Source of the DNA: an uncultured Exiguobacterium sp. | GTDB taxonomy: Bacteria; Bacillota; Bacilli; Exiguobacteriales; Exiguobacteriaceae | Assembly (NCBI GenBank): GCA_913775715.1 | Contig: CAJYMC010000001.1 | Location: forward strand, 141,526 to 205,525 | Reading direction: 5' to 3' | DNA: 64,000 nt | Part shown: positions 1 to 7,689 of the stretch, one piece after another | How positions within the stretch are numbered: position 1 is the first letter of the stretch | Layout of the letters: every line of letters starts with the position of its first letter | Translations under genes and position numbers: made by a program | The notes under the pieces: model-generated | The model's input: the letters and a program-made list of their open reading frames with translations, nothing else | What the model was told of the DNA's origin: nothing | Databases searched by the model: none

Positions 1-2
1 CA

Positions 3-42
3 ACTGCCCCGCCTGACCAGTTGGTCGAGCGGGGCAGTTTTT
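3..42 (+). terminator. Intrinsic terminator of a gene left of the window
   Basis: A 10-bp GC-rich stem (3-12 with 29-38) is followed by a T run on the + strand. It ends a rightward gene outside the window and lies directly beyond the stop codon of the leftward diguanylate cyclase, which it may also serve. Confidence 0.85.
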
Positions 43-44
43 AT

Positions 45-1136
45 TTACAGCAAAGGATCTCGATAACAGACAACGCGATTCCGACCGGTTTGCTTGGCTT
101 CATATAATGCTAAGTCCGCTTTCTGGACGGTCTCAAATACAGTCGACGCTTGATCGGATGAAGCAGCCCCTAGCGATAACGTGACATGAAACACAGGATG
201 CTCCTTATAAACGAAGTGTTGATCGGCGCAGGCAGATCGAATCCGTTCCCCCAGTCGTTCCGCTTGTCGAAGTGGTACGTCCGGCAATAGTAAGACAAAC
301 TCTTCACCACCGTACCGACCGACGACGCCCTGTTCCGGACAATACGATTGTAAGAGATGACTGAGTTGTCGTAAGACGACGTCACCCCCTTCATGACCGT
401 ATGTATCGTTGATTGCTTTAAAATGATCGAGATCGAGAATGAGGACGGAAAAGACCGTTCCATTCTGAGCATACTCGGCTAACGTTTCATCTAGCTTCCG
501 GCGGTTTCCCAGTTGCGTCAGCCCATCGGTTAAAGCCAGTTCCTGTTGCGTATGCACGAATAAAAAGTGTTTCCGGAGTTCTTGTAAGAAACGATAGGTG
601 ACGTAACCACCAATCATGATGACGATGATATAGACGAGCGCAATCTCTAAAAACCGCTCGAACGTGTTCGTCAATAAATAGAGCGCAGGTAAGCTGTACG
701 CAATACCAGTTCCAAGCAATACGAGATAATCCTTCATCCGTTGAGCAGCGAACCGGCGATAAATCGTCGCTGTCACGAGTAACGCGACACAGATCAAGGT
801 CGTCAGAATCAATCCTTGGTATTCGCCAGCTGGTGTCACCGCAAATCGGGCGCCGATGATGAATAGCACCGTGATGCTACCGCTGACTAATCCGCCGTAA
901 AAGTACGCCGTGACGAGCGCAACAAGACGCAAATCAATCTTTGCAACGTCATAGGAGATACTATTAAAGATCAACAGGGCACCAATCACACCCGCGATAC
1001 AACCGATTGCGAGTCGGACTTGTAAGGAGGAGTTGGGCGAAATTCTCTCGATCCGTCGCAGTGGTAAAAACGCGAACAACAATGTCGCAATCAATAGTGA
1101 AAAGTTCAACAACAATGAATTGAGCAACGTAAGCAC
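45..1136 (-). CDS. Membrane diguanylate cyclase (5TM-5TMR_LYT sensor plus GGDEF)
   Basis: This is predicted to make cyclic di-GMP from two GTP at the membrane. About the first 190 residues are hydrophobic segments of the LytS-type 5TM receptor class, including the YFYGGLVSG-like helix. A GGDEF domain follows, with the DGLTQLGNRR entry motif and the active-site loop YGGEEF near residue 276. No RxxD inhibitory site stands just before GGEEF, so product feedback at the I-site is not expected. The start is GTG, preceded by GAGGAGGA. It is monocistronic, facing away from the small membrane protein gene to its right. The ligand of the membrane domain is unknown. Confidence 0.9.
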   Translation of the reverse strand: MLTLLNSLLLNFSLLIATLLFAFLPLRRIERISPNSSLQVRLAIGCIAGVIGALLIFNSISYDVAKIDLRLVALVTAYFYGGLVSGSITVLFIIGARFAVTPAGEYQGLILTTLICVALLVTATIYRRFAAQRMKDYLVLLGTGIAYSLPALYLLTNTFERFLEIALVYIIVIMIGGYVTYRFLQELRKHFLFVHTQQELALTDGLTQLGNRRKLDETLAEYAQNGTVFSVLILDLDHFKAINDTYGHEGGDVVLRQLSHLLQSYCPEQGVVGRYGGEEFVLLLPDVPLRQAERLGERIRSACADQHFVYKEHPVFHVTLSLGAASSDQASTVFETVQKADLALYEAKQTGRNRVVCYRDPLL

Positions 1137-1281
1137 GACGACATCCTCCTCATTCCATTTCAGATGTTTACTCTATTCCCTCCAAATTACACATTCCCCT
1201 CTTTTTCCAAGGTTTTCAAACAAGAGGAGAGGGAATCAAACAAATATGTCTATCGTCTACATCATTAAGGGGGAATCTTTC

Positions 1282-1458
1282 ATGGACCGTCAAGCTGAAA
1301 AACGAAAAAGTAAGATGCCATTCTTCATTATTCTCGTTATCGCTATCTTCGTTATCGTTGCTGCTGCGTTGATCATTTATGTCACATCTGAACCAAAAGA
1401 AGAGACACAAGTACTTATGACGCATCTTGCGTCTGTCCTTCCGATTTACGTGAATTAG
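1282..1458 (+). CDS. Small single-pass membrane protein, 58 aa
   Basis: The family is not recognised. The ATG at 1282 sits 6 bases after a strong AAGGGGG site. The product has a basic N-terminus (Lys/Arg/Glu-rich, about 11 residues), one long Ile/Val/Ala transmembrane helix (about residues 13-35) and a short tail with EPKEE. Longer in-frame upstream starts lack an RBS and run antisense to the diguanylate cyclase. The gene ends 51 bases before a terminator-like hairpin that overlaps the RBS of the downstream chemoreceptor, so the two may share a transcript. A signalling-accessory role is only a guess from position. Confidence 0.65.
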   Translation: MDRQAEKRKSKMPFFIILVIAIFVIVAAALIIYVTSEPKEETQVLMTHLASVLPIYVN

Positions 1459-1508
1459 ATTCACAAGACCTTTACACAAGCCGTACAACATCTTCATACA
1501 TGTTGCTT

Positions 1509-1547
1509 CATCTCCTTCCGATAGGTACACGGGAGGAGATGTTTTTT
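1509..1547 (+). terminator. Terminator-like hairpin containing the RBS of the next gene
   Basis: Arms 1509-1519 and 1531-1541 pair over 11 bp with one G-T wobble, and six T residues follow (1542-1547). The right arm is GGGAGGAGATG, which holds the Shine-Dalgarno of the chemoreceptor starting at 1548. The element can therefore end transcription of the small membrane protein gene and also mask the RBS. Confidence 0.7.
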
Positions 1548-3197
1548 ATGCTTACGAAAAAACGATTACTAGCACAACAACTAAATAGATGGCTGATTCC
1601 GATCGTTGCCATCGGGCTGATCGTGATCAGCGGTCTAAGCGTTTACGCTTCCTATCAACAATCCGTCGCAGCAACTGAGGAACGGCTGATGCGGGAGTTA
1701 ACCATGTTCGACGCGAATGTCCGGGCAACGTTTCTTGCGTATCCGGATGACGCGACAGACCGCTCGCGTGCCATCAAACGATTGCAACAGCAACAGCGAA
1801 CTGACTTATCACGTGACGACTATTCGATTCGTTTCCAAAGCCTGAAAACGAGTGAGGCGTTTCAACCGTTGACACTCGAACCGACAAAACGGAAACAACT
1901 ACTGCAGCACTTAAAAAATGCGCGTACATATGCTTTTTCTAATCAAGATCAGTTTCTTGTCGCGATGACGATTCCAGAACTCGATGACGTCATTTTACTA
2001 ACGACCGATCGTGATAAATTAATCGCTCCTGCTCGCGATTTAGCTTGGACACTCGTCTGGGTGAGCGTGATTACGCTTGTTAGCATCAGTTTCTTGATTC
2101 GCTCACGAATTAGAAGACAACTCGCCCCACTATCGAAACTCGCCTTACAGATTGAAGAAGCGCATGCAAAGCGATCGTATCGTCCATTAACGCTCAAGAC
2201 GACGACCTTTGAATTACAACAGCTGACGTTTCAATACAATCAATTGATGCAACAAATCGGAGATTTAACGGCTGAGATGCAACAAGCGAGTCAGGAACTC
2301 GAATCAGTCCAGCCCCATTTTTCTTCACGCTTATCCGCGATGGATCAATCGGTCCAGGCCGTCGATGAAGTCGCCGGTTCTTTACTTGCGCAATCGTCGC
2401 AAATGGATCAAACAATCGTCGCCTCGACACGTTTGACTGCTCAAGGGCACGATGCGTTAAGTGAGATGCAAACGACACTCCTCAACAGCCAACATGCCGT
2501 AACCCGTTTTCAACAGACTGTTCAGACGAATCACACGACACTTGAGACCTTACAAGAGGAAAGCCAGTTACTGAAGGAACAATCCGCGACGACAGAGCAG
2601 ATTTTGCAACAGACCTCACACCTACAGCAACAGATGGAGATCTCAATCTCGCACATTCAGCGCGTTGCTGAAGAGACGCGCCGCTTGTCGCTGAACGCAC
2701 TGATTGAAGCAACCCGTGCGGGAGAAGCCGGTCGTGGCTTCACCGTCGTCGCCAAAGAAGTCGAAAAACTAGCAATCGATATCCGAACGAGTACAGATCA
2801 TATCCGGCAGGTCAATGAGACCTGGACGACAGGACTCGATCAAGTCGAACAAGCACTCTCGCAGATGACGGAACGTTTTCTCTCAACATCGCAACAGCTC
2901 GAGACGGCAACGGCACACTTGCAACAGATGCTGACTGAAGCGACGACGATTGAGACGACACTGGGTACCGTGGAACACCAACGTCAAATCGTCGTCCACG
3001 TTCAGTCGAACATGCAGGAACATCTACAGTCCGTTCAGCAGTTGATGTCGGAGCTCTCTTCTTACAGCCAAGTCCTCGGTGATCAAATGCAACACCACGT
3101 CAACCAGCAGACGGAACTGAAGACACATAGTGCGGTACTCGAGTCACGCATCAGTTCGTTGCAACAGACCGTTCGTGCCGGCGAACAATCGTTTTAA
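1548..3197 (+). CDS. Methyl-accepting chemotaxis protein
   Basis: This is a transmembrane chemoreceptor of 549 residues. An N-terminal helix (about 13-35), an extracytoplasmic sensor of about 125 residues and a second helix near 165-190 precede a long Gln-rich coiled coil. The signalling tip is divergent but recognisable ([29 protein letters not shown] region around residue 380). The sensor domain matches no family I can name. The ATG at 1548 is preferred because GGGAGGAG lies just upstream; an in-frame start at 1500 would translate through the hairpin. No che genes lie nearby, so it is a dispersed receptor feeding a core Che system elsewhere. Confidence 0.85.
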   Translation: MLTKKRLLAQQLNRWLIPIVAIGLIVISGLSVYASYQQSVAATEERLMRELTMFDANVRATFLAYPDDATDRSRAIKRLQQQQRTDLSRDDYSIRFQSLKTSEAFQPLTLEPTKRKQLLQHLKNARTYAFSNQDQFLVAMTIPELDDVILLTTDRDKLIAPARDLAWTLVWVSVITLVSISFLIRSRIRRQLAPLSKLALQIEEAHAKRSYRPLTLKTTTFELQQLTFQYNQLMQQIGDLTAEMQQASQELESVQPHFSSRLSAMDQSVQAVDEVAGSLLAQSSQMDQTIVASTRLTAQGHDALSEMQTTLLNSQHAVTRFQQTVQTNHTTLETLQEESQLLKEQSATTEQILQQTSHLQQQMEISISHIQRVAEETRRLSLNALIEATRAGEAGRGFTVVAKEVEKLAIDIRTSTDHIRQVNETWTTGLDQVEQALSQMTERFLSTSQQLETATAHLQQMLTEATTIETTLGTVEHQRQIVVHVQSNMQEHLQSVQQLMSELSSYSQVLGDQMQHHVNQQTELKTHSAVLESRISSLQQTVRAGEQSF

Positions 3198-3200
3198 ATC

Positions 3201-3236
3201 AAAGGAGCGCTTACCATCTCTGGTAAACGCTCCTTT
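3201..3236. terminator. Convergent bidirectional terminator
   Basis: Arms 3201-3216 and 3221-3236 pair almost perfectly (AAAGGAGCG with CGCTCCTTT at the base). It lies between the chemoreceptor stop and the end of the leftward NUMOD4 gene and can serve both. Confidence 0.8.
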
Positions 3237-3245
3237 ATTCTGGGC

Positions 3246-3773
3246 TCAGCCAATGTAACGTGCTTCCTTTTTATCGATAATGTTGCGAATCCGGTTCTCC
3301 GTCACCTGATACTGCTCTGCCAATTGACGGGTTGTTTCCCCTTTTTTGTACTGCGCGCGAATCGTTCGAATCTGAAACGGTGACAGCGTCACATGTTGAC
3401 CTAACAAGAGATCGAACTCACCAAGCAGTTCGTTATACTGCTGATCAATCGAAGGCAGAATTTCTAAATTCGATAACTGATCGTCAATTCGTTTACCATT
3501 ACGTCGGACGAGTCGTGCTTCCGTGACGTCTTTCGTCAGAAAGGCTTGTGCGACAAGCAATCCGACCTGCACGCGCTCTCCTCGACCACGTTGATAGAGC
3601 GTGACTTTCCGGTACCCTTCCCGATTGAGCCGTGGACGGAGCAAGACACCTTTTCGTCGTTGCCGAACACCGCGACACGTCACGATCGTCCGGTCGAGCG
3701 ACCTGACGCGACCTAGCGATGAGACTTCATATATACCTACATAGCCGATGACGGCTTTCCATTGTTCTTGCAT
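3246..3773 (-). CDS. NUMOD4 protein with degenerate HNH core and C-terminal HTH
   Basis: The N-terminus (W-K-A-V-I-G-Y...YEVSSLGRVRSLDR, residues 5-28) is a textbook NUMOD4 DNA-binding motif of phage and intron homing endonucleases. Residues about 70-108 align with the HNH fold of such enzymes (LLVAQAFL...LSNLEIL). However, the usual N-H-x-D-G segment reads V-R-R-N-G, so the catalytic histidine is lost. The last 45 residues form an HTH (TTRQLAEQYQVTENRIRNII). The protein is probably nuclease-dead and may act as a DNA-binding regulator, a domesticated homing endonuclease. There are no phage genes around it. AAGGAGGA precedes the ATG. Confidence 0.75.
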   Translation of the reverse strand: MQEQWKAVIGYVGIYEVSSLGRVRSLDRTIVTCRGVRQRRKGVLLRPRLNREGYRKVTLYQRGRGERVQVGLLVAQAFLTKDVTEARLVRRNGKRIDDQLSNLEILPSIDQQYNELLGEFDLLLGQHVTLSPFQIRTIRAQYKKGETTRQLAEQYQVTENRIRNIIDKKEARYIG

Positions 3774-3905
3774 GGTTGTCCTCCTTCAGACAAGGACACG
3801 ACGGGACTTCATACTTGAATTATATCAAATTACGAACAAACGTTCTAGTGATGTCACTCGTCGGAATGTGCTATTCTTAGCAGAAAAAGGAAATGAGGTT
3901 CGCCC

Positions 3906-4484
3906 ATGAAATTTGTCTTGTTACTTGGTCCCCAAGCGGTCGGAAAGATGACGATCGGTCAGGAAATCGAACGGTTGACGGAGATGAAAGTCTTCCATAA
4001 CCATCAGACGATCGACCTATTATTGCCTTATTTTGATTTCTCTGAACCTGCACATCACCGCTTAAAGGATACGATCCGGCGCGAGATGTTCAAGGAAATG
4101 GCGAACAGTTCGCTCGAAGGTGTCCTGTTTACATTCCTCTGTCTATTCGGTGTCGAAGGCGGTGGTCTTGAGTTCATCGAAGAGACAGTCGAATTATTCG
4201 AACAAGCGGGTGCTGACGTCTATATCGTTGAACTGGATGCGCCGGTCGCAACTCGTCTGCACCGGAACACAACCGAAAACCGATTGACGCACAAAGTAAC
4301 GAAGCGCGATCTCGCTGCTTCTGAACAGGACTTACGCGAGACGGCGGACGGATACCGGACACGTTCGCTGCCAGGCGAACTACCGGACGTCAACTATCTC
4401 TTCCTCGATACGGAACAATTAAGCGCACGTGAAAGCGCCGAAGCGATTTGCGACCATTTCAACTGGTCCAAAACAACGGTCTAA
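3906..4484 (+). CDS. P-loop kinase-like NTPase (shikimate kinase-type fold)
   Basis: A 192-residue soluble protein opens with a Walker A motif GPQAVGKMTIG (residues 8-18), typical of small nucleoside/shikimate kinase-like proteins. HNHQTIDLL, RLHRN and a C-terminal hydrophobic strand (NYLFLDTEQL) fit this superfamily. The substrate is unknown. It is monocistronic, with a weak RBS (AATGAGG) and a strong terminator after it. Proteins of this type are often misnamed AAA ATPases or shikimate kinases, and no shikimate context is present here. Confidence 0.75.
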   Translation: MKFVLLLGPQAVGKMTIGQEIERLTEMKVFHNHQTIDLLLPYFDFSEPAHHRLKDTIRREMFKEMANSSLEGVLFTFLCLFGVEGGGLEFIEETVELFEQAGADVYIVELDAPVATRLHRNTTENRLTHKVTKRDLAASEQDLRETADGYRTRSLPGELPDVNYLFLDTEQLSARESAEAICDHFNWSKTTV

Positions 4485-4492
4485 TCCCAAAT

Positions 4493-4523
4493 AAGCCCCG
4501 TCCTGCTCAAGCAGGCGGGGCTT
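4493..4523. terminator. Convergent bidirectional terminator
   Basis: AAGCCCCG-CCTGC (4493-4506) pairs with GCAGG-CGGGGCTT (4511-4523). It closes the P-loop kinase gene on + and the ada operon on -. Confidence 0.85.
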
Positions 4524-4864
4524 TAGTGATGGAGTTCGCGTTCATATCGATCAGCCTGCCACTGAAAGCCGTTCCGGCGCCAGACCGTATTACTGCCTGC
4601 TTCGCCGTAGACACATGTCAGTAATAACGTCCGCGCGAGATACGATAAAATCGACGTCAACGCTTCTGTGATATAGCCGCGCTGATCGTCCTCATCCGTC
4701 GTTGTATAACGTAAGTTTCCGGTCGATGCGTTCCATGTGAAAATAATCGTCCCGACGATCGTTTTCTCACGTAACGCATGCAGTGTCCACTTGCAACCCG
4801 ATTCGTCATCCGTTGCTTCGACAAACAGTCGTGACGTCGTAAAATCCGGATGTCGTCCTTGCAT
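4523..4864 (-). CDS. Short GNAT-family N-acetyltransferase
   Basis: The 113-residue protein shows the RimJ/RimL-type order: an N-terminal TSRLFVEATDD strand, G-T-I-I-F-W central strands, the acetyl-CoA loop region QRGYITEALTSILSYL (about residues 62-77) and the C-terminal N-x-x-W-RRNGFQ element. Family members usually have 140-180 residues, so this is a compact form lacking part of the central sheet. Its ATG follows directly after the TGA of the AlkC-like gene, placing it as the third gene of the ada operon. A role in alkylation damage is inferred only from that position. The substrate is unknown. Confidence 0.75.
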   Translation of the reverse strand: MQGRHPDFTTSRLFVEATDDESGCKWTLHALREKTIVGTIIFTWNASTGNLRYTTTDEDDQRGYITEALTSILSYLARTLLLTCVYGEAGSNTVWRRNGFQWQADRYERELHH

Positions 4865-5911
4865 TCAGCTCTCCTCCTCGACCTCAAACGTTGCTGTCGC
4901 GTAAGCCTCTCCGTTAATCAAAATGGTCAAGGTGTGTGTCCCAGGGTAATGGACACGCGTCGTCATGTTCCGAAACGATTGGCGTCGTTCGACTGGCAGC
5001 ACACCTTTAACTTCCCGCTCCCGCAGTTGAAACACCTTCCGACTTGTTCCGCGTTGTTTGACGTAATCGATTGCGTACTCTAAGCGTAAACGTTGTGGAA
5101 CGGAACTCGTCACCGTGAACGAGAAGTCGAGTTCTCCACCGATTGTCACTGGAGAAACGACTAAGTTCGTGACCGCCACTTCACCTTGCGTGACGTGCCC
5201 GAATAACTGTAAGACTTCTGAGTTCCCACGCTTCAATAACGTCCGGGAAGCGTGACGTAAAATCCAGTCCGTGTTCGGATCTGTTCCTAAGTGACGTTCA
5301 ATTCGTTCAATCAGATATTCCGGATGTGTCTTTGAAATATCATTCAAGTGATTGGCGACACTTTTTCGGACGTAGAGTGACGGATCCTGCAGTAACGCAT
5401 CAAGAATCGGTAACGCCGGTCGCGGATCAGCAATCAAACGCGGAATCGCTTGTCCCCACGGCAGACGCGGGCGTGTTCCTTCAGACGCTAAGCGCCGGAC
5501 ATGTTCATCATCTGATCTTGTCCATTTGAGTGCCTGCTCGAGATATCGTTCTTGATCGACAAGTAGAAAACGCCGAACGGCGAACTCCGACGTCGAGTGT
5601 GGCGTCAACTTGGCGAGTGTCGCTAACGCAAGCGACCAATCAGCAAGGTCTGCCGTCCGTTCGACATACTCTGGAAAAACAATTCCCGGTAGCCCGGTAA
5701 ACTGCGGTGCGAGTCGCTCTAGCTCCCCCGCTGCGTCCGGAAACGGCGGCAAGATTGTCTCTAATGTCTCCGCCACACGACGGACACGTTGTTTAAACGC
5801 GAGTTCTTCCCAGTCTCCCCGATCGACTCGTCTTCGAAAATCCGATACATCGATCGCTGCTCCTAAGCGGTCGAGCCAACTCGGTGAAAATACATCTTTA
5901 ATCAAACTCAT
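4865..5911 (-). CDS. AlkC-like DNA alkylation repair glycosylase
   Basis: This is a HEAT-like-repeat DNA glycosylase of 348 residues. The first 235 or so residues are the alpha-helical repeat array, including the diagnostic W-I-L-R-H-A-S-R-T-L-L-K-R segment near residue 215. The last 100 residues form a beta-rich Ig-like domain (LVVSPVTIGGELDFSFTV...). HEAT plus Ig-like is the AlkC layout, while AlkD lacks the Ig domain. AlkC excises 3-methyladenine and 3-methylcytosine without base flipping. Its ATG overlaps the ada stop (ATGA), so translation is coupled and induction by methylation damage through Ada is expected. Confidence 0.85.
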   Translation of the reverse strand: MSLIKDVFSPSWLDRLGAAIDVSDFRRRVDRGDWEELAFKQRVRRVAETLETILPPFPDAAGELERLAPQFTGLPGIVFPEYVERTADLADWSLALATLAKLTPHSTSEFAVRRFLLVDQERYLEQALKWTRSDDEHVRRLASEGTRPRLPWGQAIPRLIADPRPALPILDALLQDPSLYVRKSVANHLNDISKTHPEYLIERIERHLGTDPNTDWILRHASRTLLKRGNSEVLQLFGHVTQGEVAVTNLVVSPVTIGGELDFSFTVTSSVPQRLRLEYAIDYVKQRGTSRKVFQLREREVKGVLPVERRQSFRNMTTRVHYPGTHTLTILINGEAYATATFEVEEES

Positions 5912-6951
5912 CCTTCATCCAGTCCCCTCTGTGTGCGCTCCAGTTTGAGCAATGTTTCCTTGCGTGCGAGTCCACCCGCGTATCCACCTAAATCTCCATT
6001 CGTCCGAATGACCCGATGGCACGGAATGACGATTGCCAGTTGGTTCGCTCCATTCGCTCGTGCGACGGCACGAACAGCAGTCGGTTGACCGATCCGGATC
6101 GCCAGCTCTTGGTACGAGATCGTCTCCCCACTCGGAATCCGCTCGAGTTCTTCCCAGACGCGGCGTTGAAATGGTGTCCCGTACCGCATCAGTGGCGTCT
6201 GAAACGATACCGGCTCTCCTTTGAAGTAACGACGGAGCTCCGCTTCGATCTGTCCAAAGACCGGTGATTCCCCGGGAACGATGACAGCGCGCGCTTTTTG
6301 ACGTAATTGTTCGATTTCCCGCTCCAGTCCACGTCGGTCGACGAACTCGAGCAGATGTAAGAGTTGATCGTCGGCAATCGCCAGCATCGAACCGAGTGGT
6401 GTATCAAGCCATTTCGCGCGTAAGACCTGCCCGTCAAAGCGCGACGGTGCCTGCCCGAGAATCCGTGCTGACGCCTCACGAAAACCACTACTCGATTCAT
6501 AACCTCCAGCCAACTGCCCTTCGATGATCGGCTTACCGGTCCGGATCTCCTTCATCGCAAGCCCCATCCGTCGTGCCCGAGCATACGCGACGAACGTCAT
6601 TCCGAAGCGTTTCTTGAACTGGCGGCGTGCCGTTGATTCATCGAGACCAAGTGCTCGAAAATCGGCTTCCTTGAATCGTTTGTCTGGTTCTGCCTCGACC
6701 GCTTCGATCAAGCGTTGAATCGTACCATGATCGCCGGGATAAGCAAGCGGATGACAACGACGGCACGGTCGATAAGAGGCAAGTAATGCCTCTTGCGCCG
6801 TCTCAAAAAACTCACAGTTCTCTGCTTTCGGTTTTCGTGCCGGACACGTCGGACGGCAAAAGATGCCGGTCGTCTTGACACCAACAAAAAACGTTCCTTC
6901 GTACGTCGCGTCCCGGCGAACGAGCGCTTCATAATACGTGTGATGTTCCAT
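5908..6951 (-). CDS. ada: Ada: methylated-DNA repair protein and transcriptional activator
   Basis: The 347-residue protein joins three parts. A zinc-binding N-terminal domain has the four Ada cysteines (F-C-R-P-T-C and R-P-C-R-R-C); Cys in the first motif accepts methyl from phosphotriesters. An AraC-type HTH follows (about 85-165). The C-terminus is O6-methylguanine methyltransferase with the IVIPCHRVI active site (about residue 310). E. coli-type Ada has this full fusion, whereas Bacillus splits it into AdaA and AdaB. ATG at 6951 is chosen for its AAAGGAGGGG RBS; a start 48 bases upstream has none. It heads the operon with the AlkC-like and GNAT genes. Confidence 0.95.
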   Translation of the reverse strand: MEHHTYYEALVRRDATYEGTFFVGVKTTGIFCRPTCPARKPKAENCEFFETAQEALLASYRPCRRCHPLAYPGDHGTIQRLIEAVEAEPDKRFKEADFRALGLDESTARRQFKKRFGMTFVAYARARRMGLAMKEIRTGKPIIEGQLAGGYESSSGFREASARILGQAPSRFDGQVLRAKWLDTPLGSMLAIADDQLLHLLEFVDRRGLEREIEQLRQKARAVIVPGESPVFGQIEAELRRYFKGEPVSFQTPLMRYGTPFQRRVWEELERIPSGETISYQELAIRIGQPTAVRAVARANGANQLAIVIPCHRVIRTNGDLGGYAGGLARKETLLKLERTQRGLDEG

Positions 6952-6973
6952 CGCCTTCCCCTCCTTTGTCCTT

Positions 6974-6993
6974 AGTATACCGGCTTGTCCGGT
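6974..6993 (-). promoter_or_regulatory. ada -10 box and adjacent inverted repeat
   Basis: A TATACT -10 hexamer (6979-6974 on the - strand) lies about 23 bases ahead of the ada start. Immediately upstream is a perfect inverted repeat ACCGG-N5-CCGGT (6979-6993). Ada usually activates from just upstream of the core promoter, so this is a candidate Ada-box or repressor site. No good -35 is seen, consistent with an activator-dependent promoter. Confidence 0.45.
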
Positions 6994-7044
6994 CATCATG
7001 TCGCCGAAAATCAGGCATTGATATGTTTAAGATTCACTTAAGAA

Positions 7045-7093
7045 ACATCGTCCTGTTTTCGAAAGGGACGATGTGCATACTACATGATATACT
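7045..7093 (+). promoter_or_regulatory. 9-12-9 inverted repeat with -10 box ahead of methyltransferase/TCS operon
   Basis: ACATCGTCC (7045-7053) and GGACGATGT (7066-7074) form a perfect 9-bp inverted repeat with a 12-base spacer. A TATACT -10-like box follows at 7088-7093, and no -35 is recognisable because the repeat occupies that position. This resembles an activator or autoregulation site for the response regulator encoded in the operon. Confidence 0.45.
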
Positions 7094-7113
7094 CAACGGA
7101 AAGTAGGGTTTTC

Positions 7114-7689
7114 ATGTTTGATTTCTTAAAAGAAGCACTTCACGCACCACTCCGTGTCGGAGCCATCGCACCGAGCAGTCCACGTCTGGCTGAAATGATG
7201 GCACGACGCGCCGTCGCCGATCGTCCACGCCAAATTCTTGAAGTCGGAGCGGGTGACGGAGCGATCACCAAAGCTTTACTGGCCGCTCGTTCACCGGAGA
7301 CACATCTCTTGATTTGTGAACGGAGCGAAACGTTCCGCCCGGCACTCGAACAATTACTGGCTCAGGAAACGAATGTCACTCTCTTCATTGGTGACGTTCA
7401 AGGATTATCCGATTCATGGAGCGGACAGATCGACGTCATCGTCAGTGGTCTCCCGTTTGCGTCGTTCCCGGTAGCGTTACGGCATGATTTATTGGCACAA
7501 TTCCAAACGTTACTACGATCAGGCGGTCACTTCATCGCCTTTCAATACACCCGGTTTCAGTTCAAGATGTTCCGGGACTATTTCCAAGAACACAGCTATT
7601 CGCACACGCTCTACAATCTTCCCCCGGCTTACGTCTTCGAGGGGGTGCAACAGGAGGAAATGAATCATGCCTACGCTCTTGATCGTTGA
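7114..7689 (+). CDS. SAM-dependent methyltransferase (PmtA/KsgA-like)
   Basis: The 191-residue class I methyltransferase has the SAM-binding motif ILEVGAGDGAITKALL (about residues 39-54) and the catalytic-strand segment V-S-G-L-P-F-A-S-F, as in the phospholipid N-methyltransferase and rRNA dimethylase group. The N-terminal VGAIAPSSPRLAEMMA is typical of the PmtA-like subgroup. ATG at 7114 has GGAAAGTAGGG upstream; an alternative in-frame start lies at 7084. The end overlaps the response regulator start by 23 bases, so it is co-translated with the two-component system. The substrate may be a lipid amine or RNA and is not decided by sequence. Confidence 0.8.
   Translation: MFDFLKEALHAPLRVGAIAPSSPRLAEMMARRAVADRPRQILEVGAGDGAITKALLAARSPETHLLICERSETFRPALEQLLAQETNVTLFIGDVQGLSDSWSGQIDVIVSGLPFASFPVALRHDLLAQFQTLLRSGGHFIAFQYTRFQFKMFRDYFQEHSYSHTLYNLPPAYVFEGVQQEEMNHAYALDR

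Noticed and set aside
1033..1281. Upstream coding extension of the 58-residue membrane protein
   Set aside because: It runs antisense to the diguanylate cyclase, lacks an RBS and has low-complexity Asn/Ser sequence. ATG 1282 has a strong RBS.
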